Shown here piece by piece: positions 1 to 7,429 of a stretch of 20,803 nucleotides of DNA. The notes under the pieces were generated by a model. That model did no database searches. It had not been told where the DNA came from and worked only from the letters and a program-made list of their open reading frames with translations. The stretch's first letter is position 1, and the number at the start of each line of letters is the position of its first letter. Position numbers and translations under genes: made by a program. This DNA is from a virus, in IMG/VR virus record IMGVR_UViG_3300042987_001554, positions 1-20,803 of that record; one strand, given 5' to 3'.

Positions 1-2218
1 AGTACCTTGCAAAAGTAATGCTTATTTTTGATTCTTTTTTTTCAGGTAAATATAGGTGTTTTTGGTTTGCCATAATAGCAAGCCCTGAACTAATTGATGC
101 GTCAAATCTTGTACGGTTAGAAATATCAAACTTCGCCCAGTCTTCAAGCGTTCTATTAAACGGCATAGAGCCTATCAAATCTGAGTCTCTGTACTTGGCC
201 TCCATATCAAAGCCAACATACTTTTCTATATAGGACTCAATAGCAGAGGCATGAGACTGTCTAACGTCCTCAGATGAGTTGGGTATCCCACCGAGTTCTT
301 TCTCTGTCTTAGAGAGGTTGTTATACTGCTTATCGGGTCGGTTCATACTATAACCTCTGTACCCTCTATTCTTTAAATGGTACAGCAATCGTGGTTTGTT
401 GTTCTCCGCAAGGACCGGCATACCGTAAAACACCAACGCCATCAATACATCCTCGAAGAATATCTCAGCGGTCTGTGGTCTGGCTACATATTCCAAGAAG
501 AATTCATTTACTGGTGCATTGTCCATGTGGTATTTGGTCATACCATGTAACGCACCATTAGAACCACGCCCATCAACAGTGGCGGAAATATCGTAAGAGT
601 CACAACCAAATGACCCTAAGTGTTCATTCCCTGGGTATTTAATTCCATTCCTGTTTATTACATTATTCTGTAGCCCCGGCTCTGGCAGCCAACTTACTAA
701 GAACCTCCCCCTGTTGTCAGGGTACCATACTACCTTGGTATCTTTGATCCCATCTTTCCACATAAATGATCCACGAGTAACCAAGTGTTCCTTGATTTGC
801 GAGTCATTGTAGTCTATCTGCTGGTATATCTTGGTAATGTTAAATAGAGAGGACTTTGATTCATCCCTGAATGCATGAGATTCTGTGCGAGGGAACTGAC
901 GATAAAATTCATTCAAGGCATCGGGGTCTGACTTCAATGACTCCGCTTCAGCCTCCCAATAATCGATAGCTCCGTTGCGAATCCACATGTTATCAACTCC
1001 CTTTACTGCATTGTTTGGTTTCCTGAATACAGGCATACCGTGCTTATCGATAAAACCTTCCATGTTCCACTCCATTGGGATAAACAATTTGTATAGACCG
1101 CTCTTGGTCTGTCCGTTGGCGTTTCTTTTTGTTGGGTCTGAATCTTCGTATAGTTTCTTGTAGTTGTCACCACCCTTACTTAAAGCATTGGATGTGGAAC
1201 CCATCATGCACTTGCCGATAATCTTACTACCAACACGCAAACACGTCTTTGTTACACGCCAATTGTTTAGTATGTTATTTGGTTTCAGCCACTTAGCTGA
1301 TTCATCGTGAGAAAGAAACAATAGCTTTTCCCCGTCATAAGAGTTCTCTTCTGTGTTCCTCCAGTCAATGGTGGTATCAAGTCCGTCCATATCTTCCACC
1401 TTGAGCTTGTCCATGTTCTTCTTGGTAATCTTGGATGCAGGTACACGATAGGCTAACTCTGTCTTTGGTTTATCCATACCATCCATGACCGGCTTGAAGA
1501 AGAATGGCAACTTGCTGTTGATAGGCACCACCTTGTCGGTAAACATCTTCTTGGCATCTATACCGGTCTTTGATAATATCCCAATCCTTGAATCTCTTGC
1601 AAGTGTGGCTATGTTCACCACCTCGGACGAAGACATGAACGAGAATCCAGAACGTCTTATCTTTAGATATATCATACCAAAGCATCTTGGGTCTGCCTTG
1701 CAAGCCTCCCAGTATATGTAGAATATCCTATTGGCTTCACGATAGTCGGGATACCCAACGTCAATACTAGCCCATTGAAGATACATCCAATGGGCCCCCG
1801 TTATGTATGTAGGATCACCGCCATTCATAAACCAATAACCCTTATCCCTATATTCAAATTGCTTCTCAATGTAATCTACCCATGCCTCTTTGAATTGTTT
1901 GGCCATGGTGTTCCATTGGAATATACTTTGGATTCTTTGCAATTCTTTTGGGTACTCTTCTCTCTCCCAATATTGCTCAGTGGATTTCTTGTCTCTGGAG
2001 TGTATGTTTTCTGGAACGCCTGGTAGTGCTATTATCAACCCTGATATGTTTATAATCTCACCCACGGTACCATCCTTGGATATAACCACCATGTCGTAGG
2101 TCTCACTATAGCCATATCGCCATGCTTTTAACGTGTTCTTGTGCTTCATGGTATCCTTCGGCACGTAGTCTTTCAGTACTGTGTAAAGACTATTTTGATC
2201 TTCTTTCTGCAAATCCAC
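1..2218 (-). CDS. terL: Terminase large subunit, partial (C-terminus beyond left edge)
   Basis: An uninterrupted minus-strand frame of 739 codons runs off the left edge. It should be the ATP-driven packaging motor and headful/end-cutting nuclease. With GTG 2218 as codon 1, a degenerate Walker A (KIRRSGFS, about residues 186-193) is followed by Walker B with catalytic Glu (LLFLSHDE, 299-306), a coupling motif (MGSTSN, 339-344), the FPRTESHAF motif typical of TerL (442-450), and a nuclease region with candidate acids D540 and E605. The start is uncertain: there is no in-frame ATG before codon 24 (2149). GTG 2218 overlaps the upstream gene by 29 nt, and a TTG lies at 2251. The Walker A lacks the usual GKT/S, which is tolerated in many phage terminases. 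The order small gene, then terL, fits a packaging module. Confidence 0.9.
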   Translation of the reverse strand, partial: MDLQKEDQNSLYTVLKDYVPKDTMKHKNTLKAWRYGYSETYDMVVISKDGTVGEIINISGLIIALPGVPENIHSRDKKSTEQYWEREEYPKELQRIQSIFQWNTMAKQFKEAWVDYIEKQFEYRDKGYWFMNGGDPTYITGAHWMYLQWASIDVGYPDYREANRIFYIYWEACKADPRCFGMIYLKIRRSGFSFMSSSEVVNIATLARDSRIGILSKTGIDAKKMFTDKVVPINSKLPFFFKPVMDGMDKPKTELAYRVPASKITKKNMDKLKVEDMDGLDTTIDWRNTEENSYDGEKLLFLSHDESAKWLKPNNILNNWRVTKTCLRVGSKIIGKCMMGSTSNALSKGGDNYKKLYEDSDPTKRNANGQTKSGLYKLFIPMEWNMEGFIDKHGMPVFRKPNNAVKGVDNMWIRNGAIDYWEAEAESLKSDPDALNEFYRQFPRTESHAFRDESKSSLFNITKIYQQIDYNDSQIKEHLVTRGSFMWKDGIKDTKVVWYPDNRGRFLVSWLPEPGLQNNVINRNGIKYPGNEHLGSFGCDSYDISATVDGRGSNGALHGMTKYHMDNAPVNEFFLEYVARPQTAEIFFEDVLMALVFYGMPVLAENNKPRLLYHLKNRGYRGYSMNRPDKQYNNLSKTEKELGGIPNSSEDVRQSHASAIESYIEKYVGFDMEAKYRDSDLIGSMPFNRTLEDWAKFDISNRTRFDASISSGLAIMANQKHLYLPEKKESKISITFARY

Positions 2219-2474
2219 GAGTAGTGTCTGATTTTTTAGCCCCTTGTTCAATCATATCGATATCTTCTTTCTCTGCTGTGATGCGGTTTAAAATATCGAA
2301 TGCATCAAATATAGCCAACTTCTTGGTAGCTGCTGCGTTCTTTAATTTATCGGCTGCCAATTCATCTTCTTCGCCCGGCTTAATAATCTCTTCTTGAGCT
2401 ACCTTTATCAATCTTTCTACTGCTGCGTATCCAGCTTCTATGATTCTCAATTTAATTTCCTTGTTGTCTTTCAT
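2190..2474 (-). CDS. Putative terminase small subunit (94 aa)
   Basis: A 94-residue, helix-rich, highly charged protein with Ala/Lys/Glu-rich stretches (AADKLKNAAATKKLAIFDAF) and no membrane segment or signal peptide. It begins with ATGA overlapping the stop of the gene before it and overlaps the start region of terL. Position immediately upstream of terL, size and predicted all-alpha character are what one expects of TerS, the DNA-recognition subunit of packaging. No helix-turn-helix can be asserted by eye, so the function is inferred from context. It could instead be another small head protein. Confidence 0.6.
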   Translation of the reverse strand: MKDNKEIKLRIIEAGYAAVERLIKVAQEEIIKPGEEDELAADKLKNAAATKKLAIFDAFDILNRITAEKEDIDMIEQGAKKSDTTRGFAERRSK

Positions 2475-3034
2475 AGCTTTATAGTTATTTGGTGGTCGAA
2501 TATTCGGTACAGCTTTTCTCCGTCCACTTCAAACTCATACTCGCTTTCCGGCTGAAAGCAAACCATATCTCCTGTGTTTACCCCTTTACTGATTAGGTAT
2601 TGGTTAGGATAAACCATTTCACCCATCAAGGGTTCTTTGCTGAACGGCTTGAATATGTATGATTTTTGTATAGGTATGGGTCGAACGAAACAGTATCTGT
2701 CGTATGCATTCCATGCATCATCATGTTTGAATAAGAAAAACTGGTCAGGTTCGATGAAAAATAAATCTTCACGAAAGAAACTTTTCCCACTCTTTCGATT
2801 TCCTTTGATGTCGTTGTAGAATTTGAAAACATTGTGGTGTACTAATAATATATCTCCGGGTACAATTGGCCCATTATATCCACGAGGTACTTCTATTACC
2901 TCGGCTTGCCTGTTAGAAAACTTATGATCCTCCTCGGATGTGCTTACAATAAGATTGATACCGCCTATCTCCTTGGTATTGTTGTATCGTTTTCCTTCTA
3001 GTGGTTTTGCAATAAAGTAAAATGGTGACTGCAT
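2471..3034 (-). CDS. GroES-like protein with two tandem co-chaperonin barrels (187 aa)
   Basis: I start at ATG 3034, whose A is shared with the upstream TGA; a TTG one codon earlier is possible. The protein looks like two fused GroES folds. In barrel 1 (about residues 3-95), IAKPL is followed by a mobile-loop-like EIGGINLIVS, an AEVIEVPRG strand, VPGDILLVHHN, and a closing FIEPDQFFLFK. In barrel 2 (about 100-187), RYCFVRPI is followed by GVNTGDMVCFQPESEYEF, VDGEKLYRI and DHQITIKL, close to the C-terminal GroES pattern (GDxVxF, DGExYxxxxDxxIxxxL). Barrel 2 lacks a GGI-type mobile loop. Normal GroES is about 95 aa and T4 gp31 is 111 aa. Location beside terS and terL suggests a role in capsid folding or a repurposed structural role. 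The fold assignment is by eye. Confidence 0.6.
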   Translation of the reverse strand: MQSPFYFIAKPLEGKRYNNTKEIGGINLIVSTSEEDHKFSNRQAEVIEVPRGYNGPIVPGDILLVHHNVFKFYNDIKGNRKSGKSFFREDLFFIEPDQFFLFKHDDAWNAYDRYCFVRPIPIQKSYIFKPFSKEPLMGEMVYPNQYLISKGVNTGDMVCFQPESEYEFEVDGEKLYRIFDHQITIKL

Positions 3035-3261
3035 CAATAGTTAATATTGTACTCTATGGATACAGGTATATTGGAGGAAAACTCCTTCCAAAGGACAACT
3101 TCTTCCTTTGGATTTATGATATAGATTTTAATCGATTGCTTCCTCTCGTCATACTTGATTAGGTGTATCTCATTACTTTCATTAAGCACCTTTTGCCCAA
3201 CGATGTAATGCATAGCCCCATTCTTGTAGTCTGGACCAATCGCTATTTTCCTGATTTCCAT
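3034..3261 (-). CDS. Conserved-looking small protein (75 aa), function unknown
   Basis: A 75-aa protein with alternating hydrophobic/charged stretches suggesting a small beta-rich fold (IHLIKYDERKQSIKIYII, then EVVLWKEFSSNIPVSIEYNI). It has no signal peptide, no TM segment and no cysteines. ATG at 3261; its TGA shares one base with the next ATG (3034), so it is translationally coupled to the GroES-like gene. It sits in the head/packaging part of the late block. I do not recognise a family. Confidence 0.7.
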   Translation of the reverse strand: MEIRKIAIGPDYKNGAMHYIVGQKVLNESNEIHLIKYDERKQSIKIYIINPKEEVVLWKEFSSNIPVSIEYNINY

Positions 3262-3296
3262 AGTTCATTTGATTAGATTTAATTTAGAAAAGTTTA

Positions 3297-3902
3297 TTAC
3301 TGGAGTTGCCAGATGTTTACCTCAGCTGATGGTACATTACTCCATCCACCTAGATTTGTATGAGGGTACAATCCTCCTGCGTTCGTGCCTGAGCTATCTC
3401 TCATTATCTCAAAAGTGGCAGTCGTACCAGCAGTGCTGATATTAATAGGGAAAGTAATCTCATAGGGAGTGCTAACATTTGTAGTGTCCAAATGAAATGC
3501 CTTTACTGATCCTGCTTGAGTCCCATTCACCAAGAACCTAAACAACAAAATAGCTGTACCTCCTGAAGAACCTTGACGCTCAACGCTGCCATATCCGTTT
3601 ATTAAATACAACCCTGGTTCATTGAATGTAATCAACCCACCTGATGATATCATTACAGCATCTCCAGATGTTCCTTGAGCTGCCCCAAAAGTTACTTGCA
3701 ATGCAGTATTCAAAGCAGCAGGCGTTTGGGTTACAGTAGATTGAGCAACCAAAACAGGAGTAAACTCAAAAGTATCAGCAAATAAGGAAGCAATGCTACC
3801 CAAAGTATAGTTCTTAGTTTCGTTATTTGATGACGCTTCCGTTCCAATTAGTTTATCTGATATGGCCGGAGAGTTGTCCGTGGTGTATTGTGAGATTTTC
3901 AT
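3297..3902 (-). CDS. Virion-associated beta-rich protein, C1q/TNF-like C-terminus (201 aa)
   Basis: The N-terminus (SDKLIGTE..., about residues 16-40) has the short attachment-like pattern seen in phage fibres, and resembles the start of the 419-aa fibre gene at 8640-9899 (NDWMIIEDTSAGETKKV). Residues from about 50 on are Thr/Ser/Gly/Ala-rich beta strands with GGLITFNEPGLYLINGYGSV and FRFLVNGTQAGSV, the layout of a C1q/TNF-type jelly roll that usually trimerises. It ends in VNIWQLQ. It is likely a minor fibre, head decoration or spike. The gene is 2 nt after the 113-aa gene and 35 nt before the next one. Specific function is inferred. Confidence 0.65.
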   Translation of the reverse strand: MKISQYTTDNSPAISDKLIGTEASSNNETKNYTLGSIASLFADTFEFTPVLVAQSTVTQTPAALNTALQVTFGAAQGTSGDAVMISSGGLITFNEPGLYLINGYGSVERQGSSGGTAILLFRFLVNGTQAGSVKAFHLDTTNVSTPYEITFPINISTAGTTATFEIMRDSSGTNAGGLYPHTNLGGWSNVPSAEVNIWQLQ

Positions 3903-3903
3903 C

Positions 3904-4245
3904 TTATGTCAAGCTTAACAAGTATAATGTTTTGTAGATTAATCCAGACATCTCGTCCAAAATATTCTGCAAACAAGATGGATAGTTTTTGTATTCCTCT
4001 TCAATAGTTTTAGCCAATGATTTTAAATGGGTAATGGCATCTTCTGCACTTGAAGCAGGAATAGATATATCCAATCTTCCATAGTACCCGAAATAAGATT
4101 CTGTAAAGCTATCTGTCAAATCCAATATGCCATCATAATAAGCATTCAATGCTTTGTGTTCAGCAAATGATTCTGTTTTAAGATGCATCAAATGCATCAT
4201 GTCTCTGGATTGGAATAACATTCCAATAAATTTTGCAGGTGCCAT
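3904..4245 (-). CDS. Ferritin/Dps-like helical protein (DUF5856-like), 113 aa
   Basis: All-helical protein with a QSRDMMHLMHLKTESFAEH stretch (about residues 12-30), then KALNAYYDGILDLTDSFTESYFG. Spacing and content resemble small phage relatives of the ferritin/Dps four-helix bundle (the pattern I associate with DUF5856): His/Glu-rich helix 1, then a Tyr-containing helix 2 ending in YxGRxD. Whether it binds iron is unknown; candidate ligands are His18, His21, Glu25 and His30. Its ATG shares one base with the stop of the coiled-coil gene before it (4245), so the two are probably translated together. The family name is from memory. Confidence 0.55.
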   Translation of the reverse strand: MAPAKFIGMLFQSRDMMHLMHLKTESFAEHKALNAYYDGILDLTDSFTESYFGYYGRLDISIPASSAEDAITHLKSLAKTIEEEYKNYPSCLQNILDEMSGLIYKTLYLLSLT

Positions 4246-4475
4246 TATTCTTTTTCTTTCTTTTTTATTTCTCCTGTTTTTAAATCGATAACAACATCTT
4301 CGCCATATCGATCTATTAATAGTCTTTCGTGATTGGAGAACTTCTCACGCAAGACATCAATTGCATTTAATACAGAGTGCTTTTGCATTTCAATGTCAGC
4401 AATTGACATCTTCAAACGAGTGTACTCTGTGTTCATTTGTTGGATTGTTTCCAACTCTTCTTGTGTTAATTTCAT
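4245..4475 (-). CDS. Short coiled-coil phage protein (76 aa)
   Basis: Residues 1-50 form a continuous amphipathic helix (heptads in EELETIQQMNTEYTRLKMS and onward), followed by LLIDRYGEDVVIDLKTGEI and a Lys/Glu tail. Proteins with this layout (helix, then RYGEDxVIDxxTGEI) are common small genes in late operons of aquatic phages; their role is not known to me. ATG 4475 lies just after the terminator at 4511-4541 and a promoter-like TATATTTG, so it is likely the first gene of a new transcription unit leading to terL. Confidence 0.7.
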   Translation of the reverse strand: MKLTQEELETIQQMNTEYTRLKMSIADIEMQKHSVLNAIDVLREKFSNHERLLIDRYGEDVVIDLKTGEIKKKEKE

Positions 4476-4491
4476 TGGATTAAATTTAATA

Positions 4492-4519
4492 CAAATATAT
4501 GCGTTTTTATAAAAACAAA
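4492..4519 (-). promoter_or_regulatory. Candidate Bacteroidota-type promoter for the packaging block
   Basis: On the minus strand TATATTTG (4499-4492) matches the -7 consensus TAnnTTTG, and a TTTG at 4519-4516 lies 16 nt upstream, slightly short of the usual TTG-N17-23 spacing. It sits between the terminator and ATG 4475. The upstream element overlaps the terminator T-tract. Confidence 0.4.
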
Positions 4520-4541
4520 AATCCCCCTGTTTTGCAGGGGG
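4511..4541 (-). terminator. Intrinsic terminator after the M15 peptidase gene
   Basis: Read on the minus strand: a 7-bp stem CCCCCTG/CAGGGGG with a 5-nt loop (4541-4523), followed by ATTTTTGTTTTT (4522-4511). It begins 10 nt after the TAA of the M15 gene and would separate lysis genes from the packaging block. Confidence 0.8.
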
Positions 4542-4551
4542 GACTATCTTA

Positions 4552-5037
4552 TTACTTGGTAGATTTTTTCTTCTTGGCTTTTGGAATCTCCATCGCCTGG
4601 TATTGAGTCTTGCCTCCTACCTTAACTGCTTTTAACAATTGGTTTCTGTTTCCGGCAGCATTGTAAGATACATGCACCCAATCAGGATTTGAGTCATCTC
4701 CAAATTCCCAAATCATTTGGTCGAACTGCAAGTTGTTTGCAATGTAAGCAAACACATCTGCATTCTTTTGGTCCAAATCAATGTCAACAGCTTGACCAAC
4801 ATTGTGTTGGCTAGCCTTAGCTCCACCGACTAACTTGTTTAAGTCAGACGAACGGTATCCGCTACTGATTTTAATTGGGCAACCTAAGCCTTCTCTCAAT
4901 GGCTCAAGTACTTTCTCGCAAAGGATTGTTAGATTTTCTAACACTTGTGGATCTTTGGGTACATTTGGTATCCCGTTTTTGATTGCAGTTTGACTGTATG
5001 TCAACTCACGCAAAGTGAAATTTTCAGAAATATTCAT
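4552..5037 (-). CDS. Endolysin: peptidase M15A-type zinc L,D/D,D-peptidase (161 aa)
   Basis: Cell-wall hydrolase of the M15 family, cutting peptidoglycan peptide cross-links. Visible motifs: KISSGYRSSDLN (about 56-67), SQHNVGQAVDID (76-87) giving zinc ligands H78 and D85, the candidate catalytic Glu in WEFG (E111), and WVHVSY (120-125) giving H122. Length matches single-domain M15A phage lysins. The C-terminus is a lysine-rich tail (KAKKKKSTK). There is no signal peptide, so export depends on a holin. It is last in the lysis cassette, 5 nt after the spanin stop, and is followed by a terminator. Confidence 0.9.
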   Translation of the reverse strand: MNISENFTLRELTYSQTAIKNGIPNVPKDPQVLENLTILCEKVLEPLREGLGCPIKISSGYRSSDLNKLVGGAKASQHNVGQAVDIDLDQKNADVFAYIANNLQFDQMIWEFGDDSNPDWVHVSYNAAGNRNQLLKAVKVGGKTQYQAMEIPKAKKKKSTK

Positions 5038-5042
5038 GGCTA

Positions 5043-5432
5043 TTATCTTTTAATAATCAGCAAAATAAACAACAAAACAGCCATAATTGCAAGCCACCAC
5101 TTGTATTCTTCTTTTTCTTTGTACACTATTTTAGGCTTGGTGGTAATGGTTTTTGTTTTAATTATGGTCTTTGGTTCCTGAGTGATGATAGTTTTAATAG
5201 TATCTTTTACTCGGATTATCTTCACCTTGATGCCACCGGTATCGATAAAGATTGTATCGATTTCCTTAGTAACATAAGTCTTTTCAAAGTATATCGAATC
5301 CCTAACCTTGATGGTATCCGTAACGACAATAGTGTCGGGCTCACAAAGCTTGGGTTCTTTTTTGCACGCCTGCTTAATGTGCCATTGTGATGAGCAGGAA
5401 GATAGCAATATTGCTATGATTAAATATCTCAT
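5043..5432 (-). CDS. Unimolecular spanin candidate (lipoprotein with C-terminal TM), 129 aa
   Basis: The N-terminus MRYLIIAILLSSC is a lipoprotein signal with lipobox LSSC (Cys13). The periplasmic part is a run of beta-prone Thr/Ile/Val/Lys/Asp repeats (DTIVVTDTIKVRDSIYF and onward). The C-terminus has a single TM helix (WWLAIMAVLLFILLII) and a short basic tail. An outer-membrane lipid anchor plus an inner-membrane helix in one chain is the u-spanin architecture (T1 gp11 type), which fuses the two membranes at the last step of lysis. ATG overlaps the stop of the holin candidate by 4 nt and the endolysin follows, supporting the role. Assignment rests on topology and position only. Confidence 0.75.
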   Translation of the reverse strand: MRYLIIAILLSSCSSQWHIKQACKKEPKLCEPDTIVVTDTIKVRDSIYFEKTYVTKEIDTIFIDTGGIKVKIIRVKDTIKTIITQEPKTIIKTKTITTKPKIVYKEKEEYKWWLAIMAVLLFILLIIKR

Positions 5433-5632
5433 TCTTTATTTTGTTTGGTAAACTTTTCAGCTACGGTGCCTATACCATAAGCAATGGATATAAACTCAAC
5501 TGCTTCAATGGCTTTGTCTGATTCTTTGTAGAACATATAGACAATCAATGAGACAAATCCTAGGGCCCCCAACACTCTTTTGTGAGAGACTCCACTAGAA
5601 GACGACACCATATCTATCAGGAACTTTTTCAT
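5429..5632 (-). CDS. Holin candidate (67 aa)
   Basis: Small membrane protein: after a short N-terminus come a hydrophobic helix at about 20-35 (VLGALGFVSLIVYMFY) and a second, weaker one at about 45-60 (VEFISIAYGIGTVAEKF), then a charged tail. Size, topology and position between a small basic gene and the u-spanin/endolysin pair fit a holin, which would release the M15 enzyme. It starts at ATG 5632, sharing one base with the upstream TAA, and overlaps the spanin by 4 nt. It could be another inner-membrane lysis factor. Confidence 0.65.
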   Translation of the reverse strand: MKKFLIDMVSSSSGVSHKRVLGALGFVSLIVYMFYKESDKAIEAVEFISIAYGIGTVAEKFTKQNKE

Positions 5633-5775
5633 TACCCTTGTCCTTTCGATAATTTTACGTAGTTCTTGCTATGCTTGGATTTGCTAGTCTTGGTCTTAGC
5701 ATGTATTCCTGGGCGAGAAATCTTTGGCTTCACCTTGAACTTAGTAGCTATAGTATTTGATTTTACCTTGGCCAT
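5632..5775 (-). CDS. Tiny basic protein (47 aa)
   Basis: An ATG at 5775, sharing its first base with the end of the preceding gene, opens a 48-codon frame ending in TAA that shares a base with the holin ATG. The product starts MAKVKSNTIATKFKVKPKIS and is rich in Lys and Ser, including RPGIHAKTKTSKSKHSKNY. It looks disordered and nucleic-acid binding or virion-associated. Tight coupling on both sides argues that it is real. I associate the RPGxHAKTKTSKxKxSKNY pattern with small proteins of Bacteroidota phages but know no function. Confidence 0.75.
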   Translation of the reverse strand: MAKVKSNTIATKFKVKPKISRPGIHAKTKTSKSKHSKNYVKLSKGQG

Positions 5776-6122
5776 TACTTTATAATTTCAGATTGTGGCA
5801 CATTGATTTGCATCATCATTCCCCCATCGTATCTTTTTACTTCTTTGCCGTTGTTTAATACGATAATGGTTGGGACTGCTTTGATTTTGAATTGTTCTTT
5901 TACTTCGTATGGGAACTTATCTAGCGAAAGGTAGTAGTACTTAACACCGGGAGTATTCACCCACTTATAAGTGTTAGCCTTGTTCCATTCGTAATTCAAT
6001 TGAACCACCGCTTTGCCTTTGGCAAGATCTGGAACCTGATTCGGTTTGTTTTGTTCGTCATTGCCTTTGAAAAATATCAAACTAATCAAGGCAATCAATA
6101 ATACAGTACCTATAGTTTTCAT
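5775..6122 (-). CDS. Membrane-anchored thioredoxin-fold protein lacking the CxxC site (115 aa)
   Basis: Residues 4-18 are a hydrophobic anchor or signal. The rest follows the thioredoxin order: KAVVQLNYEWNKANTYKW (strand and helix start, where WCxxC would be), YYYLSLDKFP, then KIKAVPTIIVLNNGKEVKRYDGG with the cis-proline (P84) and the final hairpin. No cysteine is present, so it cannot be a redox enzyme and may be a structural or binding version of the fold. It lies in the lysis cassette and overlaps its neighbours by 4 nt upstream and 1 nt downstream. Role unknown. Confidence 0.7.
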   Translation of the reverse strand: MKTIGTVLLIALISLIFFKGNDEQNKPNQVPDLAKGKAVVQLNYEWNKANTYKWVNTPGVKYYYLSLDKFPYEVKEQFKIKAVPTIIVLNNGKEVKRYDGGMMMQINVPQSEIIK

Positions 6123-6394
6123 CGCATTAATCTCTCTTCCATTTTTTCAAGACGCTGGTCAATCTTATCAACCTTCTTCTCTATGTTGTCTACGGTAGTA
6201 CGAAGCAATTGGTCTTTCAGCTCGTACTCTTCTTTGGTAACTGCAGGTTTTGGAAGCTGCTTAGCCTCTTCAATGTCAGCAGACAACTTGTAATAAACAC
6301 CCATTGTGCTTACTACTCCAGCGATTATCACCACTAAAAACTCTAGCGTGATATTGAATTTAGTTGACTTGTCTATGTTTATGGGATTGCTCAT
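6119..6394 (-). CDS. TM plus coiled-coil lysis-region protein (91 aa)
   Basis: A TM helix at about residues 17-36 (EFLVVIIAGVVSTMGVYYKL) is followed by a long charged coiled coil (IEKKVDKIDQRLEKMEERLMR at the C-terminus). The layout recalls holin accessory proteins of the hemolysin XhlA kind, although there the TM helix is C-terminal. First membrane gene of the lysis cassette; ATG and TGA overlap neighbours by 4 nt each. Function inferred from position. Confidence 0.65.
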   Translation of the reverse strand: MSNPINIDKSTKFNITLEFLVVIIAGVVSTMGVYYKLSADIEEAKQLPKPAVTKEEYELKDQLLRTTVDNIEKKVDKIDQRLEKMEERLMR

Positions 6395-6624
6395 GATTCA
6401 ATAGGTGGGAATGGTGGTGGTGGTGGTGGTATGTATTCGGCTTCGGGTAGGGTTAATATCCAATTCCATTCGGGATTATTTACGATTTCTTCTTTGTCTT
6501 GTTGAGACAAGAATAGGAACCAAGTCCCATCTATTGATTGTACGCAGTTAAAAAATTGACTTGGTGAGTAATACTGACCTTGTATTTGTTCGTAATTTTC
6601 TTTGGTTAAAATATAGCCTATCAT
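6391..6624 (-). CDS. Small poly-proline protein after fibre, copy B (77 aa)
   Basis: Starts MIGYILTKENYEQIQG and contains FFNCVQSIDGTWFLFLS, then WNWILTLPEAEYI and a poly-proline tail of six prolines encoded by a perfect (GGT)6 tract on the plus strand (6413-6430). It is a clear paralogue of the 74-aa protein at 7430-7654. Each copy directly follows a lectin-like fibre gene with a 4-nt overlap, so a fibre assembly or attachment partner is the best guess. The triplet tract could change in length by slippage. Confidence 0.75.
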   Translation of the reverse strand: MIGYILTKENYEQIQGQYYSPSQFFNCVQSIDGTWFLFLSQQDKEEIVNNPEWNWILTLPEAEYIPPPPPPFPPIES

Positions 6625-7427
6625 ACGTTACGGCTTAAAGTTGTTTGAAACGCTTGAACGGCAGTATAAAAGTCGGAAGCATTAGTTCCGCTTATGCCGT
6701 CACCTAATGAAGCAAATGCATATTGTTTTGAAGCAAAATCCGTAGCCGTACCACCACCGTTGGCAGCACCAATATAGATGTTATTATTTGCAAAGTTACC
6801 TCCATTTGTTCCTGTTTTTATGGATGAACCATTTTTATATAAAATTTGAGTTGAACTTCCATTAGTAGCACCTAACCAAAACCCCCTTGAATCTGTTGAA
6901 GTTATTGATGTTCCATAACCTGGGTCAGGTAATCCTAAAAATGCTGCATTACTTGCTAAATAACGTGGTATTAAATAGGTTGGATTACTTGTTAAGCCTA
7001 AATTTGCTGCGTTTGCAAAATCGTATGAATTTTCACCAACATTATTTCTAACATATAAAGATAAATGAGCAGATGTCGTTGAAAAATTAGTAGATGTATT
7101 AAAATTAGTATCAAAATACGCACTCGTTCCATTAGGTGTAACCCCTGTACTTGCAAAAGTCCAACCGCTTGAAAAAGTCGCGGTAAACGATGACGATTTT
7201 AAATTCTGCGCACAAGCCGCAGCACTTGCTCCAACCATTGGATAAATGGCTTTCATTGCATTCCATATAGAATAACCTTTTAAATCAATTACAAGCGTAT
7301 TAACTGCCGTTTTCTCGGTGGTTGATAGGCTACCTCCTGCCGTTGTAACTCGGTCAAAGAATGCTTGTGCATCTGTATCGTACAATGTCGTTACGCTAAT
7401 TGTATTTGAATATCCTGTAATTGGCAT
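6621..7427 (-). CDS. Receptor-binding fibre, lectin-like, copy B (268 aa)
   Basis: After a short N-terminus containing GYSNTISVTT, which looks like the last strand of a fibronectin III domain, it shares YDTDAQAFFxRVTTAGGSL, MKAIYPMVGASAAACAQN and SSGWTFASTGVTPNG with the 328-aa fibre. The middle (about 110-230) is a diverged concanavalin/LamG-like beta sandwich (FWLGATNGSSTQILYKNGSS). The C-terminus AFQTTLSRNV is identical to the other copy. Conserved ends with a variable centre suggest selection on host recognition. Probably tail-tip or side fibre. Confidence 0.8.
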   Translation of the reverse strand: MPITGYSNTISVTTLYDTDAQAFFDRVTTAGGSLSTTEKTAVNTLVIDLKGYSIWNAMKAIYPMVGASAAACAQNLKSSSFTATFSSGWTFASTGVTPNGTSAYFDTNFNTSTNFSTTSAHLSLYVRNNVGENSYDFANAANLGLTSNPTYLIPRYLASNAAFLGLPDPGYGTSITSTDSRGFWLGATNGSSTQILYKNGSSIKTGTNGGNFANNNIYIGAANGGGTATDFASKQYAFASLGDGISGTNASDFYTAVQAFQTTLSRNV

Positions 7428-7429
7428 TG

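Noticed and set aside
1-2200. Plus-strand frames of 60-91 aa at the left end
   Set aside because: All are antisense to the continuous 739-codon terminase frame.
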